DNA from: Saliniramus sp050485405
GTDB lineage: Bacteria > Pseudomonadota > Alphaproteobacteria > Rhizobiales > Beijerinckiaceae
Assembly: GCA_050485405.1 (NCBI GenBank)
Contig: JBJHBI010000015.1
Span: forward strand, 5,893-69,892
DNA: 64,000 bases
Direction of reading: 5' to 3'
This document shows, in pieces, positions 52,799-62,283 of the stretch. Under the pieces are notes generated by a model, which saw only the letters and a list, made by a program, of their open reading frames with translations, did no database searches and was not told where the DNA came from. The translations under genes and the position numbers were made by a program. Positions within the stretch are counted from its first letter, which is position 1; each line of letters starts with the position of its first letter.

Positions 52799-53205
52799 CC
52801 TAGCTTAGTTCCTAGCGCGAATTGCGCGCCTGGCGAGAGTGGAGACGGGCGATCGCCACCACTTTCCACAAGCGCGCGACACCAGTCCGGGGCAAGCTCC
52901 GCTACAGTCCGGAGCAAGCTGTGTATGCAATTCGTTTCAGTGCCGCTTAACGAATGCATGCGATGAAGGAGCTCGGGATCTGTACCAAGTCGAGAAAGTC
53001 GACTATAAGACCTAGATGTACCGAAACAGGACATTCACGGTTCATTAGGGGACGGTTTTCGAGCAATTTTGATACATATTGTGTCTTCAGTAGAAAACCT
53101 GTCTGAACCGTAGAGAAAATTACTAACGGAAATTAAGATCTTTCCGTTTGCCTTCCTCCCCCCGATGACTACCAATACAACCACCAACAAAGAAGGGGGT
53201 AGTCG
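52799..53205 (+). promoter_or_regulatory. 407-base upstream region of ftcR with start-proximal hairpin
   Basis: No gene. TTGATA (53069-53074) and TAGAAA (53091-53096), 16 bases apart, form a weak promoter candidate. GACTACC (53167-53173) can pair with GGTAGTC (53198-53204), which abuts the ATG at 53206; the Shine-Dalgarno AGAAGGGGG (53191-53199) is mostly in the loop and partly in the stem, so translation may be controlled by this structure. Confidence 0.4.
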
Positions 53206-53871
53206 ATGTACGTTATTGTCGATGAAAGGGACCTCGTGACGACCGGATACCGAACCGGCTTCGATCGCGAGGGTGTCGCCGCGATGGGTTTCAAGCCCGG
53301 CGATTTTTGCGACTGGATCAGCGCAGCCGATGATCCGGACGTCTCCGCGATCGAAGCCATCCTGCTGGGTGACTGCGACGAACGCGAACGTTATCCGCGC
53401 CTCGCCAAGAGCCGCTGCCAGGCGCCGGTGATCGCCATGAACGACACCAATTCGCTGGAGCAGACACTCGGCCTCTTCGCCGCCGGCGTCGACGACGTGG
53501 TGCGCAAGCCGATCCACGTGAAGGAGATCATGGCCCGTGTCGGCGCGTTCAACCGCCGGGCACTCGAGCGCACGGATATGTGCGAAATCGACGACATGCG
53601 GATCTATTTCGACGGGCGCGACCCCGAGATCCGTGGCGAAACAATGATGCTGCCGCGTCGCGAGCGCCGCATCCTCGAATACATGGTGCGCAACCGCGGA
53701 AAACGCGTTCAGCGCGCGCAGATCTTCAACGCGATCTACGGCGTCTTCAACGAGAACGTCGACGAATGCGTGGTCGAGAGCCACATCAGCAAGTTGCGCA
53801 AGAAATTGCGGACCGAGCTGGGGTACGACCCCATCGATTCCAAGCGCTATCTCGGCTACATGTTCCGCTGA
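53206..53871 (+). CDS. ftcR: Flagellar regulator FtcR/Rem, OmpR-type with degenerate receiver
   Basis: 221 residues. The N-terminal receiver-like domain begins MYVIVDERDLVTTGYRTGFDREGVA and keeps the lysine of VRKP (Lys101). At the phospho-acceptor strand (AILLGD, 51-56) no typical aspartate context is seen. The C-terminal OmpR/PhoB winged helix reads LPRRERRILEYMVRNRGKRVQRAQIFNAIYGVFNENVDECVVESHISKLRKKLRTELGYDPIDSKRYLGY, strongly like FtcR of Brucella and Rem of Sinorhizobium, which activate flagellar genes. In those genomes it is inside the flagellar cluster; here no flagellar gene is adjacent. Confidence 0.9.
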   Translation: MYVIVDERDLVTTGYRTGFDREGVAAMGFKPGDFCDWISAADDPDVSAIEAILLGDCDERERYPRLAKSRCQAPVIAMNDTNSLEQTLGLFAAGVDDVVRKPIHVKEIMARVGAFNRRALERTDMCEIDDMRIYFDGRDPEIRGETMMLPRRERRILEYMVRNRGKRVQRAQIFNAIYGVFNENVDECVVESHISKLRKKLRTELGYDPIDSKRYLGYMFR

Positions 53872-54148
53872 GCTGGACGAAGCCATCCGCAATTTTCGCG
53901 GATCGGTTACTGCCTTTGATCTTCTGATTGTGTATCGCTGTTGGTTTCGCACATCCTGTGCTTTCTTTTCCGGCCATGGGCGCTGGAATCTACCAGACCG
54001 AAGAGGCAGCCGTTTTCGAGCGGCGCGCAATTGCGGGCAATTCGTGCAAAAGGCACGATGTGCACTGCGACAAAAGTGGGCTGGACTTTACGTCACGGCT
54101 CGCCAACGATCGTGCGACAAATTTCTGCACGCATGATCGGATTCCACG

Positions 54149-55339
54149 ATGACACTCGCCAATGGCCGTGAACTTCTTTCGATTCCCGGACCCACCACGG
54201 TCCCCGACCGTGTCCTCTCCGCGATGCATCGCCCGGCCATCGACATCTATGCCGGCGATCTTCTCGACACCACGAGCGACTGCCTGAGCGGGCTTTCGCG
54301 GATCTTCGGCATCAGCGAGGGCCAGAGCTACATCTATGCCGCGAACGGCCACGGCGCATGGGAAGCGGCGCTGACGAACGTGCTTTCGCGCGGCGACAAG
54401 GTCCTCGTCCTGCAAAGCGGGCGATTCGCCGTCGGCTGGGGCGAGATGGGCGGGCTGCTCGGGCTCGATGTGGAAATCCTGCCGCAATCCTGGCGCCTGC
54501 CGGTGGATCCGCAAGCCGTCGAGGCGCGTCTGCGCGCCGACAAGGCGCACGAGATCAAGGCCGTACTCGTGGTGCAGATCGACACCGCAGCCGGCGTCGT
54601 CAACGACATCCCCGCCATCCGCAAGGCCATCGACGCTGCCGGCCACCCGGCGCTCTATATGGTGGATACCATCGCATCGCTCGGCACCATGCCGTTCTCG
54701 ATGGACGAATGGGGCATCGATATCGCGCTTTCCGGCTCGCAGAAGGGCCTCATGACACCGCCGGGCCTGAGCTTCGTCGCGCGCAACGAACGGGCATTCG
54801 AAGCGCATGCCCGCGCCGATCTGCGCACGCGCTACTGGGACTGGACCGAACGCCACGGCCCGCAGCATTATCAGAAATATTGCGGCACGCCGCCCGAGCA
54901 TCTGCTCTTCGGCCTGCGCGAGGCGCTCTCCATGCTGTTCGAGGAAGGGCTCGACGCGGTATTTCGCCGCCATCGTCTCCTCGCCGAGGCGACGCGCGCA
55001 GCGGTCGGCGTCTGGTCACGCGGCGGGGCCCTCGATTTCAACATCGAGGCGCCGGAGGCGCGCGCCGATTCGGTCACCTGCGTGCTGATGGGCGACGGCT
55101 ATACGCCCGAGCCGATCCTCGAATATTGCAAGACCCATTGCGGCGTCGTCGTCGGTGTCGGGATCGGCGAGCTCTCGGGCAAGGCTCTGCGGCTCGCCCA
55201 TATGGGCCACACCAACGCACCGATGGTGCTGGGCACGCTTGGCGCCGTCGAGATGGCGCTGCAAGCGCTCGACGTGCCGCATGAGCGCGGCGGCGTGCAG
55301 GCAGCGATCGATCACCTCGCCGGTGCCGTCAAGGCCTGA
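54149..55339 (+). CDS. PLP-dependent aminotransferase, alanine/serine-glyoxylate type
   Basis: 396 residues, class V fold. Opening LLSIPGPTTVPDRVLSAMHRP is typical of alanine-glyoxylate/serine-glyoxylate aminotransferases, with YAANGHGAWEAALTNVLSRGDKVLVL, QIDTAAGVVNDI, MVDTIASLGTMPFSMDEWGIDIALSGSQKG where Lys199 is the Schiff-base lysine, and LRLAHMGHTNAP. It probably transfers an amino group to glyoxylate or pyruvate. Not linked to the bac-like operon, 32 kb away, though an aminotransferase is the step that operon lacks. Confidence 0.88.
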   Translation: MTLANGRELLSIPGPTTVPDRVLSAMHRPAIDIYAGDLLDTTSDCLSGLSRIFGISEGQSYIYAANGHGAWEAALTNVLSRGDKVLVLQSGRFAVGWGEMGGLLGLDVEILPQSWRLPVDPQAVEARLRADKAHEIKAVLVVQIDTAAGVVNDIPAIRKAIDAAGHPALYMVDTIASLGTMPFSMDEWGIDIALSGSQKGLMTPPGLSFVARNERAFEAHARADLRTRYWDWTERHGPQHYQKYCGTPPEHLLFGLREALSMLFEEGLDAVFRRHRLLAEATRAAVGVWSRGGALDFNIEAPEARADSVTCVLMGDGYTPEPILEYCKTHCGVVVGVGIGELSGKALRLAHMGHTNAPMVLGTLGAVEMALQALDVPHERGGVQAAIDHLAGAVKA

Positions 55340-55350
55340 GCGGAAAGCGA

Positions 55351-55381
55351 GGGCGCCGGGTGTGGATCGACACCGGCGCCC
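55351..55381. terminator. Bidirectional hairpin between convergent genes
   Basis: GGGCGCCGG (55351-55359) and CCGGCGCCC (55373-55381), with further TGT/ACA pairing inside. No T run follows. Positioned between the converging aminotransferase and MBL-fold stops. Confidence 0.5.
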
Positions 55382-55387
55382 GTCCCA

Positions 55388-56338
55388 TCAGCCCTGCAGG
55401 GCGGCCCACATCTCGCGATCGCGCTCCGCCGTCCAGATCACCGGATGGTCGATGCCCGACGCCTCGTCGAAGGCGCGCGCGACGTTGAAGGGCTGGCAAT
55501 GCTCGTAGATGGCGAAATCGGCGAATTTCGGATCCATCACCGCCCGCGCTTCCTTGTAGGTCTCCTTCAGGCTACGCCCGCGTGCGACGGAGAGCTCCGC
55601 CGTGGTGTAGAGCGTCGAGACGAAATCACGCGTCATCGCGATCGCTTCATGCACGGTGGCGCGGTTCGTCAGCGCATCGCCGCGCCCGGGGACGAGCGCT
55701 TTGGGGTCGAAGCCACGGATCATGTCGAGGGTGCCCGGCCAGTCGCGCAGATGCGCGTCGCCGCAATAGCAGGCCGAGTGGAACTCCACGAGATCGCCGG
55801 AGAACATCACTTCCGCATCCGGCACCCAGGCGACGATATCCCCCGCCGTGTGGCCCGCGCCCAGATGATACAGTTTCACCTCGCGCTTGCCGAGGAAGAC
55901 GGTCATCTCCTCGCCGAAGACGAGATTGGGCCAGGTCAGACCGGGAACGCTCTCGGCATCGCGAAACAGACGCGGGAAGCGCCCGAATTCCGATTCCCAA
56001 TCCTGCTGCCCGCGCTCCTCGATCAGCCGATAGGTCGCATCCGAGGCGATCACCCCGTGCGCGTCATAGGCCGAGGCGCCCAGAACCCGCACCGCGTGGT
56101 AATGCGTGAGCACGACATAGCGGATCGGCTTGTCGGTGATCTTCGCCACCCGCGCGATCACGTCGCTCGCCATGGCGGGTGTGGCCTGCGCATCGATCAC
56201 CATGCAGCAATCATCGCCCACGATGACGCCTGAATTGGGATCGCCCTCGGCGGTATAGGCGTAGAGATCGGGCCCGATCTCGGCGAAGGTGACGGTCTTC
56301 TCGCTCATGTCGCCGGTCGAGGCGAAGCTCTTGCTCAT
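55388..56338 (-). CDS. MBL-fold metallo-hydrolase with degenerate metal motif
   Basis: 316 residues of metallo-beta-lactamase fold: ANSG-like start (DPNSGVIVGDDCCMVIDAQATP), then YVVLTHYHAVRVLGASAYD where the canonical HxHxDH reads H79-Y-H81-A-V83-R84. GAGHTAGDIVAWVPD (His163) and VMFSGDLVEFHSACYCGD (Asp182) keep the remaining ligands. The second metal site, normally using Asp83 and His84, is therefore missing. The substrate is unknown. The start could also be the ATG at residue 11. Confidence 0.82.
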   Translation of the reverse strand: MSKSFASTGDMSEKTVTFAEIGPDLYAYTAEGDPNSGVIVGDDCCMVIDAQATPAMASDVIARVAKITDKPIRYVVLTHYHAVRVLGASAYDAHGVIASDATYRLIEERGQQDWESEFGRFPRLFRDAESVPGLTWPNLVFGEEMTVFLGKREVKLYHLGAGHTAGDIVAWVPDAEVMFSGDLVEFHSACYCGDAHLRDWPGTLDMIRGFDPKALVPGRGDALTNRATVHEAIAMTRDFVSTLYTTAELSVARGRSLKETYKEARAVMDPKFADFAIYEHCQPFNVARAFDEASGIDHPVIWTAERDREMWAALQG

Positions 56339-56375
56339 GGTGGTTTCTCCCCTTTTTGCTCTTTCCTCGGCCTCG

Positions 56376-57272
56376 TCACGGCCAGCGCACCGTCGGCGGC
56401 ATCGACGACAGAATGGAATTGACGTTGCCGCCGGTCTTCAGACCGAAGATCGTGCCGCGATCGTAGAGCAGATTGTACTCCACGTAACGCCCCCGCCGCA
56501 CCTGCTGCTCATGCCGGTCGGCCTCGGTCCAGGGCGTGCTCATATTGGCGCGCAGGATGTCGGGATAGGTGGCGAGGAAAGCTTCGCCGACATCGCGGGT
56601 GAAGGTGAAATCGGCCTGGGGATCGCCCGACCAGTGGTAATCGTAGAATATGCCGCCGATACCGCGCGGCTCGTTGCGGTGCTTGAGGAAGAAATACTCG
56701 TCGCACCATTCCTTGTAGCGCTGGTAATCGGCCACCGCCGCGTGCTTTTCGCAGACCGCGCGCATCGCCCCGTGAAAGGCCTGCGCATCGCGATCCTCCT
56801 GGACGCGCCTGCGGTCGAGGAGCGGTGTGAGATCGGCCCCGCCGCCGAACCAGGGCTTCGTGGTGACGACGAAGCGGGTATTCATGTGCACCGTCGGCGC
56901 ATGCGGGTTCCAGGGATGGGCGATCAGCGAGATGCCCGAGGCCCAGAAGCGGGGATCCTTGTCGGAGCCCGGGATCTGGCCGCGGAATTCCGGGGCGAAT
57001 TCGCCGTGTACGGTGGAGATGTGGACGCCGACCTTCTCGAAGACGCGGCCCTTCATCATCGACATGACCCCACCGCCACCCTTGGCGCCGGAATGATCCT
57101 TGCGCTCCCAGGGCGTGCGCTCGAAGCGACCGGGTCCCTCGGCTTCCGGAAAGAACGGCCCCTCGGCCTCCGCCTCGATCGCCTCGAATGCGGCGCAGAT
57201 GCGATCGCGCAGGGCCGCGCACCAGGCGGGCATGTCCTGCTTGAGCGCCGCGACCGTGTCTTCGTCCTGCAT
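56376..57272 (-). CDS. hemF: Oxygen-dependent coproporphyrinogen III oxidase
   Basis: 298 residues. Family blocks: GGGGVMSMMKGRVFEKVGVHISTVHGEF, WASGISLIAHPWNPHAPTVHMNTRFVV, WFGGGADLTPLL, YQRYKEWCDEYFFLKHRNEPRGIGGIFYDY and GRYVEYNLLYDRGTIFGLKTGGNVNSILSSMPP. Oxidatively decarboxylates coproporphyrinogen III to protoporphyrinogen IX in heme synthesis. The ATG at 57272 follows GAGGAAGGGCTCATC; a longer frame to 57500 runs into the parE upstream region and is not family-like. Confidence 0.97.
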   Translation of the reverse strand: MQDEDTVAALKQDMPAWCAALRDRICAAFEAIEAEAEGPFFPEAEGPGRFERTPWERKDHSGAKGGGGVMSMMKGRVFEKVGVHISTVHGEFAPEFRGQIPGSDKDPRFWASGISLIAHPWNPHAPTVHMNTRFVVTTKPWFGGGADLTPLLDRRRVQEDRDAQAFHGAMRAVCEKHAAVADYQRYKEWCDEYFFLKHRNEPRGIGGIFYDYHWSGDPQADFTFTRDVGEAFLATYPDILRANMSTPWTEADRHEQQVRRGRYVEYNLLYDRGTIFGLKTGGNVNSILSSMPPTVRWP

Positions 57273-57543
57273 GATGAGCCCTTCCTCTCGCATTCCCCTT
57301 CTGCCTACAGGACGCGGCGCCCGCGTGACAAGCCGGCGCGCATGACGGCACGAGCAACGAATTGGCAGTGGAGAAGCCATGCGTCGCGCTGGTCGTGCGA
57401 CGCCCGGCGCGCTATCGAGAAGGGTGATGCGCGCGTTTGCCTCGCGGGCGACGCGCGCGCTACAAGCGAAACGCACAGGCGCGAGGCGCGAATCACGCAC
57501 ATCCGGAGCGCGATCGGCATTCCGGGCGGGCGAGCGAGCAAGG

Positions 57544-57566
57544 GCGAGAGCGAGAGCGAGAGCGAG
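57544..57566 (+). repeat. Hexamer tandem repeat next to the parE start
   Basis: Three perfect GCGAGA copies (57544-57561) plus a partial fourth, ending six bases before the ATG at 57572. The purine-rich repeats provide the only ribosome-binding-like sequence, GAGAGCGAGCGGG. Confidence 0.75.
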
Positions 57567-57571
57567 CGGGT

Positions 57572-59668
57572 ATGAGCAAGGCGGATCTGTTCGGCGGCGC
57601 GGCGGTTAAGGCACAGGACGACGAGACGGATGCGCCCGCACCCGCCGCGACCACGCGCACCACGAAGAAGCGCGCTGCACTGGATAACGCCCCGCAGACC
57701 ACCTCCCCGGAAACGACGATGGGCGAAGCCGGCTACACCGCCGCCACCATCGAGGTTCTCGAAGGGCTCGAACCCGTGCGCCGGCGCCCGGGCATGTATA
57801 TCGGCGGCACCGACGAGAAGGCGCTGCACCATCTCTTCGCCGAAGTCATCGACAACGCGATGGACGAGGCCGTGGCCGGCCATGCGAGCTTCATCGACGT
57901 CACGCTCGAGGCCGACGGCTTTCTCACCGTCACGGATAACGGGCGTGGCATTCCCGTCGATCCGCATCCGAAATTCCCGGACAAATCCGCCCTGGAAGTG
58001 ATTCTCACCACACTCCATGCGGGCGGAAAATTCGATTCGAAGGTCTACGAGACCTCCGGCGGCCTCCACGGTGTCGGTGTCTCGGTGGTCAACGCGCTGT
58101 CGGAGCGGCTCGAAGTCGAGGTGGCGCGCGGTCAGGTGCTCTATCGGCAATGCTTCGAGCGCGGCCACGCGGTGACGCCGCTCGAAACCCTCGGCAAGGT
58201 GCATAACCGCCGCGGCACGCGGGTGCGCTTCAAACCGGATGCGCAGATTTTCGGCGCTCACGGCGCGACCTTCTCGCCGGCGCGGCTCTACCGCATGGCG
58301 CGCTCGAAGGCCTATCTGTTCGGCGGCGTCGAGATCCGCTGGCATTGCGCGCCGGAACTCGCCGGCGACAGCGTGGCGCCGGAGGCGGTTTTCAAGTTTC
58401 CCGACGGGCTGAAGGATTATCTCGCCGCCGAGATCACCGGAAAGGAACTCGTCGCCGATCAGATCTTCGCGGGCAAGATCAAGAAGCCCGGCGGCCACGG
58501 CTCGCTCGAATGGGCGATCGCCTGGCTCGGCGGTGTCGAGGACGGCTTCTCCTCCTCCTATTGCAACACCATCCCCACCCCCGAGGGCGGGACGCATGAG
58601 AGCGGCATGCGCATGGCGCTTTTGCGCGGCCTGCGCGACCATGCCGAGCGGGTCAATCAGTCAAAGCGCATGGCGCAGGTCAATGCCGACGACGTGATGA
58701 CCAGCTGCGCGGCCATGCTCTCGGTCTTCATCCGCGAGCCGGAATTTCAGGGCCAGACCAAGGACAAGCTCGCCACGCTCGAAGCCTCGCGCATCGTCGA
58801 GAACGCGATCCGCGACGCCTTCGACCATTGGCTCGCCGCCTCCCCCAACCAGGCCGCGCGCCTGCTCGACTGGGTGGTCGACCGGGCCGAGGAGCGGTTG
58901 CGCCGGCGTCAGGAGAAGGAAGTCGCGCGCAAGACGGCGACGCGCAAGCTGCGCCTGCCCGGCAAACTCGCCGATTGCACCAATGCGGGTGCGGCCGGAT
59001 CCGAACTCTTCATCGTCGAGGGCGATTCCGCCGGCGGCTCGGCCAAACAGGGCCGCGACCGCGCCTATCAGGCGATCCTGCCGCTGCGCGGAAAGATCCT
59101 CAACGTCGCCTCGGCGGGGCGCGACAAGCTCGCCGCGAACCAGCAGCTCGCCGATATCGTCCAGGCGCTGGGCTGCGGCACCGGCGCGCAATATCGCGAC
59201 GAGGACCTGCGCTACGACAAGGTCATCATCATGACCGATGCCGATGTCGACGGCGCGCATATCGCGTCACTGCTGATCACGTTCTTCTACCGGCAGATGC
59301 CGAAGATGATCGACAAAGGGCATCTCTACCTGGCCGTCCCGCCGCTCTACAAGCTCACCCACGGCGCGAAGACCGTCTATGCCCATGACGACGCGCACAA
59401 GGAAGAGTTGATCAAGCGCGAGTTCAAGCCCAACGCCAAAGTCGAGGTCAGCCGGTTCAAGGGTCTGGGCGAGATGATGCCGGCGCAGCTCAAGGAAACC
59501 ACCATGCACCCGCAAAAGCGCACGATCCTGCGCGTCGCCGTGCATGCCGATGACCGTGAGGCGACGGGCGACACGATCGACCGTCTGATGGGCAACAAGC
59601 CCGAGGCGCGCTTCACCTTCATCCAGGAACGCGCTGCCTTCGCCACCGATCTCGATCTGGATATCTGA
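57572..59668 (+). CDS. parE: DNA topoisomerase IV subunit B
   Basis: 698 residues. A disordered N-terminus (PAPAATTRTTKKRAALD) precedes the GHKL ATPase with EGLEPVRRRPGMYIGGTDEKALHHLFAEVIDNAMDEAVAG, VTDNGRGIPVD and YETSGGLHGVGVSVVNALS. The C-terminal TOPRIM domain has ELFIVEGDSAGGSAKQGRDR and IIMTDADVDGAHIASLL, ending RFTFIQERAAFATDLDLDI. The KQGRDR form of the Toprim motif separates ParE from GyrB (AKQARD). With ParC (not in window) it decatenates chromosomes. Start ATG at 57572, based on domain and repeat-derived ribosome binding site. Confidence 0.95.
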   Translation: MSKADLFGGAAVKAQDDETDAPAPAATTRTTKKRAALDNAPQTTSPETTMGEAGYTAATIEVLEGLEPVRRRPGMYIGGTDEKALHHLFAEVIDNAMDEAVAGHASFIDVTLEADGFLTVTDNGRGIPVDPHPKFPDKSALEVILTTLHAGGKFDSKVYETSGGLHGVGVSVVNALSERLEVEVARGQVLYRQCFERGHAVTPLETLGKVHNRRGTRVRFKPDAQIFGAHGATFSPARLYRMARSKAYLFGGVEIRWHCAPELAGDSVAPEAVFKFPDGLKDYLAAEITGKELVADQIFAGKIKKPGGHGSLEWAIAWLGGVEDGFSSSYCNTIPTPEGGTHESGMRMALLRGLRDHAERVNQSKRMAQVNADDVMTSCAAMLSVFIREPEFQGQTKDKLATLEASRIVENAIRDAFDHWLAASPNQAARLLDWVVDRAEERLRRRQEKEVARKTATRKLRLPGKLADCTNAGAAGSELFIVEGDSAGGSAKQGRDRAYQAILPLRGKILNVASAGRDKLAANQQLADIVQALGCGTGAQYRDEDLRYDKVIIMTDADVDGAHIASLLITFFYRQMPKMIDKGHLYLAVPPLYKLTHGAKTVYAHDDAHKEELIKREFKPNAKVEVSRFKGLGEMMPAQLKETTMHPQKRTILRVAVHADDREATGDTIDRLMGNKPEARFTFIQERAAFATDLDLDI

Positions 59669-59717
59669 GCGGGGAAAGCGGGGCCCGAGGGCGCCGCGCC
59701 TCCCCTCCCCCGAGCCT

Positions 59718-61766
59718 TCAGGCCAGCCCGCGCTTTTCCAGCAATGGCCCGACATCGGGCAGGCGGTCGCGGAAGGCGCGATAGGCGTCTTCCGGGTCGC
59801 GCAGATTGCCCGCCGCATAGATGTAGTCGTGCAGCCGCTGCGCGATCTGCGGGTCGAACGGATCGCCCGCCTCGGTGAAGGCAGCGAAGGCGTCGGCATC
59901 GAGCACTTCCGACCACAGATACGAATAATATCCGGCGGAATAGCCGTCGCCCGAGAAGATGTGCTGGAAATGCGGGCTGCGGTGGCGCATCTCGATCGCA
60001 TCGGGCATGCCGATGCGTGAGAGAGCCTCACGCTCGAAGGCGATCGGGTCGGCGGCGGCCTCCCCGGCTTGGGCGTGCATGTCGAGATCGACGAGCGCGC
60101 TCGCGCAATATTCGACCGTTGCGAAGCCCTGGTTGAAGTTGCGGGCCGCCGCGAGCCGCTCGCGCAATTCCTTCGGCATCGGCGCGCCGGTCTGCGCATG
60201 CAGAGCGAAACGCTCCAGGATTTCCGGCACTTCCAGCCAGTGCTCGTAGAGCTGCGAGGGCAGTTCCACGAAATCGCGCGACACATTCGTGCCTGCGAGC
60301 GAGGGATAGGTTACGTCCGATAAAAGCCCGTGCAGCGCGTGGCCGAATTCGTGGAACAGCGTGCGCGCATCGTCGAAGGAGAGAAGCGCCGGTTCGCCAT
60401 CAGCGGGGGCAGAGAAATTCATCACGTTGACGATGATCGGGCGCACGCGCTCATCGAGATTGCGCTGGCCGCGATAGCTCGAAGCCCAGGCGCCGGAGCG
60501 CTTCGAGGGGCGCGCGAAATAATCGCCGTAGAACAGCCCCATATGCGCGCCTTTCGCATCGCGCACCTCCCAGGCCCGGACATCCGGATGGTAGACGGGC
60601 ACGTCGTCGCGCGGCGAAAATTGCAGGCCGAACAGGCGCTGCGCCACGTGAAAGGCGGCTTCGATGATGTTGTCGAGCTGGAAATACGGCTTGATCTCCG
60701 CCTCGTCGAGCGCATGGGCGCGCTGGCGCTCCTTCTCGGCGTAGTAGCGCCAGTCCCAGGGCGCGATGGCGTCGTTCGCCCCCTCTGCACGGGCCAGTGC
60801 GGCGAGCGCGTCGCGCTCCGCATCGGCGCGGGCCACCGCCGGCTGCCAGACCCGCTGCAGCAGATCCGAGACCGCCTGCGGCGTCTTCGCCATGGTGTCG
60901 TCGAGCTTGTAGGCGGCGTAATCGGCGTAGCCGAGCAGCTTTGCCCGCTCGTCGCGCAGGCTCAGGGTCTCGCTGATGATGGCGGCATTGTCGTGCGCCG
61001 TGCCGTCACCGCGCATGATCCAGCCGCGCCACGCCTTTTCGCGCAGATCGCGGCGCGACGAGAATTGCAGGAACGGCTCGATCGAGGAGCGCGCCAGCGT
61101 GATCACGTATTGGCCCTGCGGGAGGTCGCGATCGCGCGCGGCGCGGGCTGCGGCCTTGACGAGAAAATCGGGCAGACCGGCGAGATCCTCCTCGCCTTCG
61201 AGCACGAGCGTGAAGCCGCTCTCGTCTGCCAGCACGTTTTGCGAGAACGCAGTGCCGAGTTCGGCCAGCCGCTGGCCGATCGCCGCGAGCCGCTCGCGCT
61301 CCGCGTCACCGAGATGCGCGCCCGCCCGCGTGAAGCCCAGATGATAGCGCTCGACGAGGCGGATCTGCTCGGCGTTCAGGCCCGCGCTCTCGCGCGCCTC
61401 GTATATCGCCGCAATCCGCGCAAACAGCTTCGGATCCAGATGGATGGCGCTCGCATGGCGGGAGAGCTTCGGCGCGATCTCGCGCTCGATCTTCTGGATA
61501 TCGGGATTGGTATGCGCGCCCGAGAGGTTGAAGAACACGCCGGCGACGCGCTTCAGGCGCTCCCCCGCACGCTCCATCGCCGCGATGGTATTCGCGAAAT
61601 CCGGTTCAGCCGCCTGATCGCGGATCGCGTCGACCTCGCCACGATGTTCGGCCAGAGCCGCGTCGAAGGCGGACGGGAAATGTTCGGGACGGATCTGCGC
61701 GAAGGGCGGTGCGGCGAAGGGCGTTTCCCAGCCGGCGAGCAACGGATTGGCGGCTTTGTCCTGCAT
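59718..61766 (-). CDS. M3 family metallopeptidase (oligopeptidase A / dipeptidyl carboxypeptidase)
   Basis: 682-residue zinc peptidase. Zinc motif HEFGHALHG with His472, Glu473 and His476, followed by NVSRDFVELPSQLYEHWLEVPEIL, whose downstream Glu is the third ligand. N-terminal pattern LLAGWETPFAAPPFAQIRPEHFPSAFDAALAEHRGEVDAI is the M3 opening, and GYYSYLWSEVLDADAFAAF near the C-terminus includes the substrate tyrosines. Degrades peptides in the cytoplasm. The Dcp and PrlC (OpdA) branches cannot be separated confidently. Confidence 0.93.
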   Translation of the reverse strand: MQDKAANPLLAGWETPFAAPPFAQIRPEHFPSAFDAALAEHRGEVDAIRDQAAEPDFANTIAAMERAGERLKRVAGVFFNLSGAHTNPDIQKIEREIAPKLSRHASAIHLDPKLFARIAAIYEARESAGLNAEQIRLVERYHLGFTRAGAHLGDAERERLAAIGQRLAELGTAFSQNVLADESGFTLVLEGEEDLAGLPDFLVKAAARAARDRDLPQGQYVITLARSSIEPFLQFSSRRDLREKAWRGWIMRGDGTAHDNAAIISETLSLRDERAKLLGYADYAAYKLDDTMAKTPQAVSDLLQRVWQPAVARADAERDALAALARAEGANDAIAPWDWRYYAEKERQRAHALDEAEIKPYFQLDNIIEAAFHVAQRLFGLQFSPRDDVPVYHPDVRAWEVRDAKGAHMGLFYGDYFARPSKRSGAWASSYRGQRNLDERVRPIIVNVMNFSAPADGEPALLSFDDARTLFHEFGHALHGLLSDVTYPSLAGTNVSRDFVELPSQLYEHWLEVPEILERFALHAQTGAPMPKELRERLAAARNFNQGFATVEYCASALVDLDMHAQAGEAAADPIAFEREALSRIGMPDAIEMRHRSPHFQHIFSGDGYSAGYYSYLWSEVLDADAFAAFTEAGDPFDPQIAQRLHDYIYAAGNLRDPEDAYRAFRDRLPDVGPLLEKRGLA

Positions 61767-61910
61767 CGAGCGTGTCTCCTTCGACGATCACGCCTCGTGC
61801 ATAGCATGTTTGCGCCACGACCAAAGCCCCGGCATCGTCGCAGCCGCAACGAGCGACCGGCGATCGCGCCGGGACGGCTACTCGAAAGCAGTCAGATCAT
61901 TCGTGGAGAT

Positions 61911-61986
<76 letters not shown>

Positions 61987-62283
61987 GTTCGCGCGAAGCG
62001 AAGCCCGCAGAGGCAGCACCGCTGCGGAAGAAGCGCCCGTGTAGCAGAGCATATCGACGCTGGCAAGCGTGAATTGATGCGCCCCACGCGGGGAATGGCC
62101 GCGCGGCGTGCAATGCCGTGCGTCGTGTCCCACTCACGCCTCACCTGCATCGATTACGCCCCCGGAGAAAAACCGAGAAGCCCAAAATATGCAATTCCAG
62201 GTCTTGAACAAACCGCCGAAACCACCCATCTTCGGCCTTACAACTTATCACCATGATATGTCATTGTCTGAAAAGGAGACCGA

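Noticed and set aside
53928..54171. Short overlapping frames between ftcR and the aminotransferase
   Set aside because: No ribosome binding site, no family pattern, mutually overlapping; interval appears non-coding.
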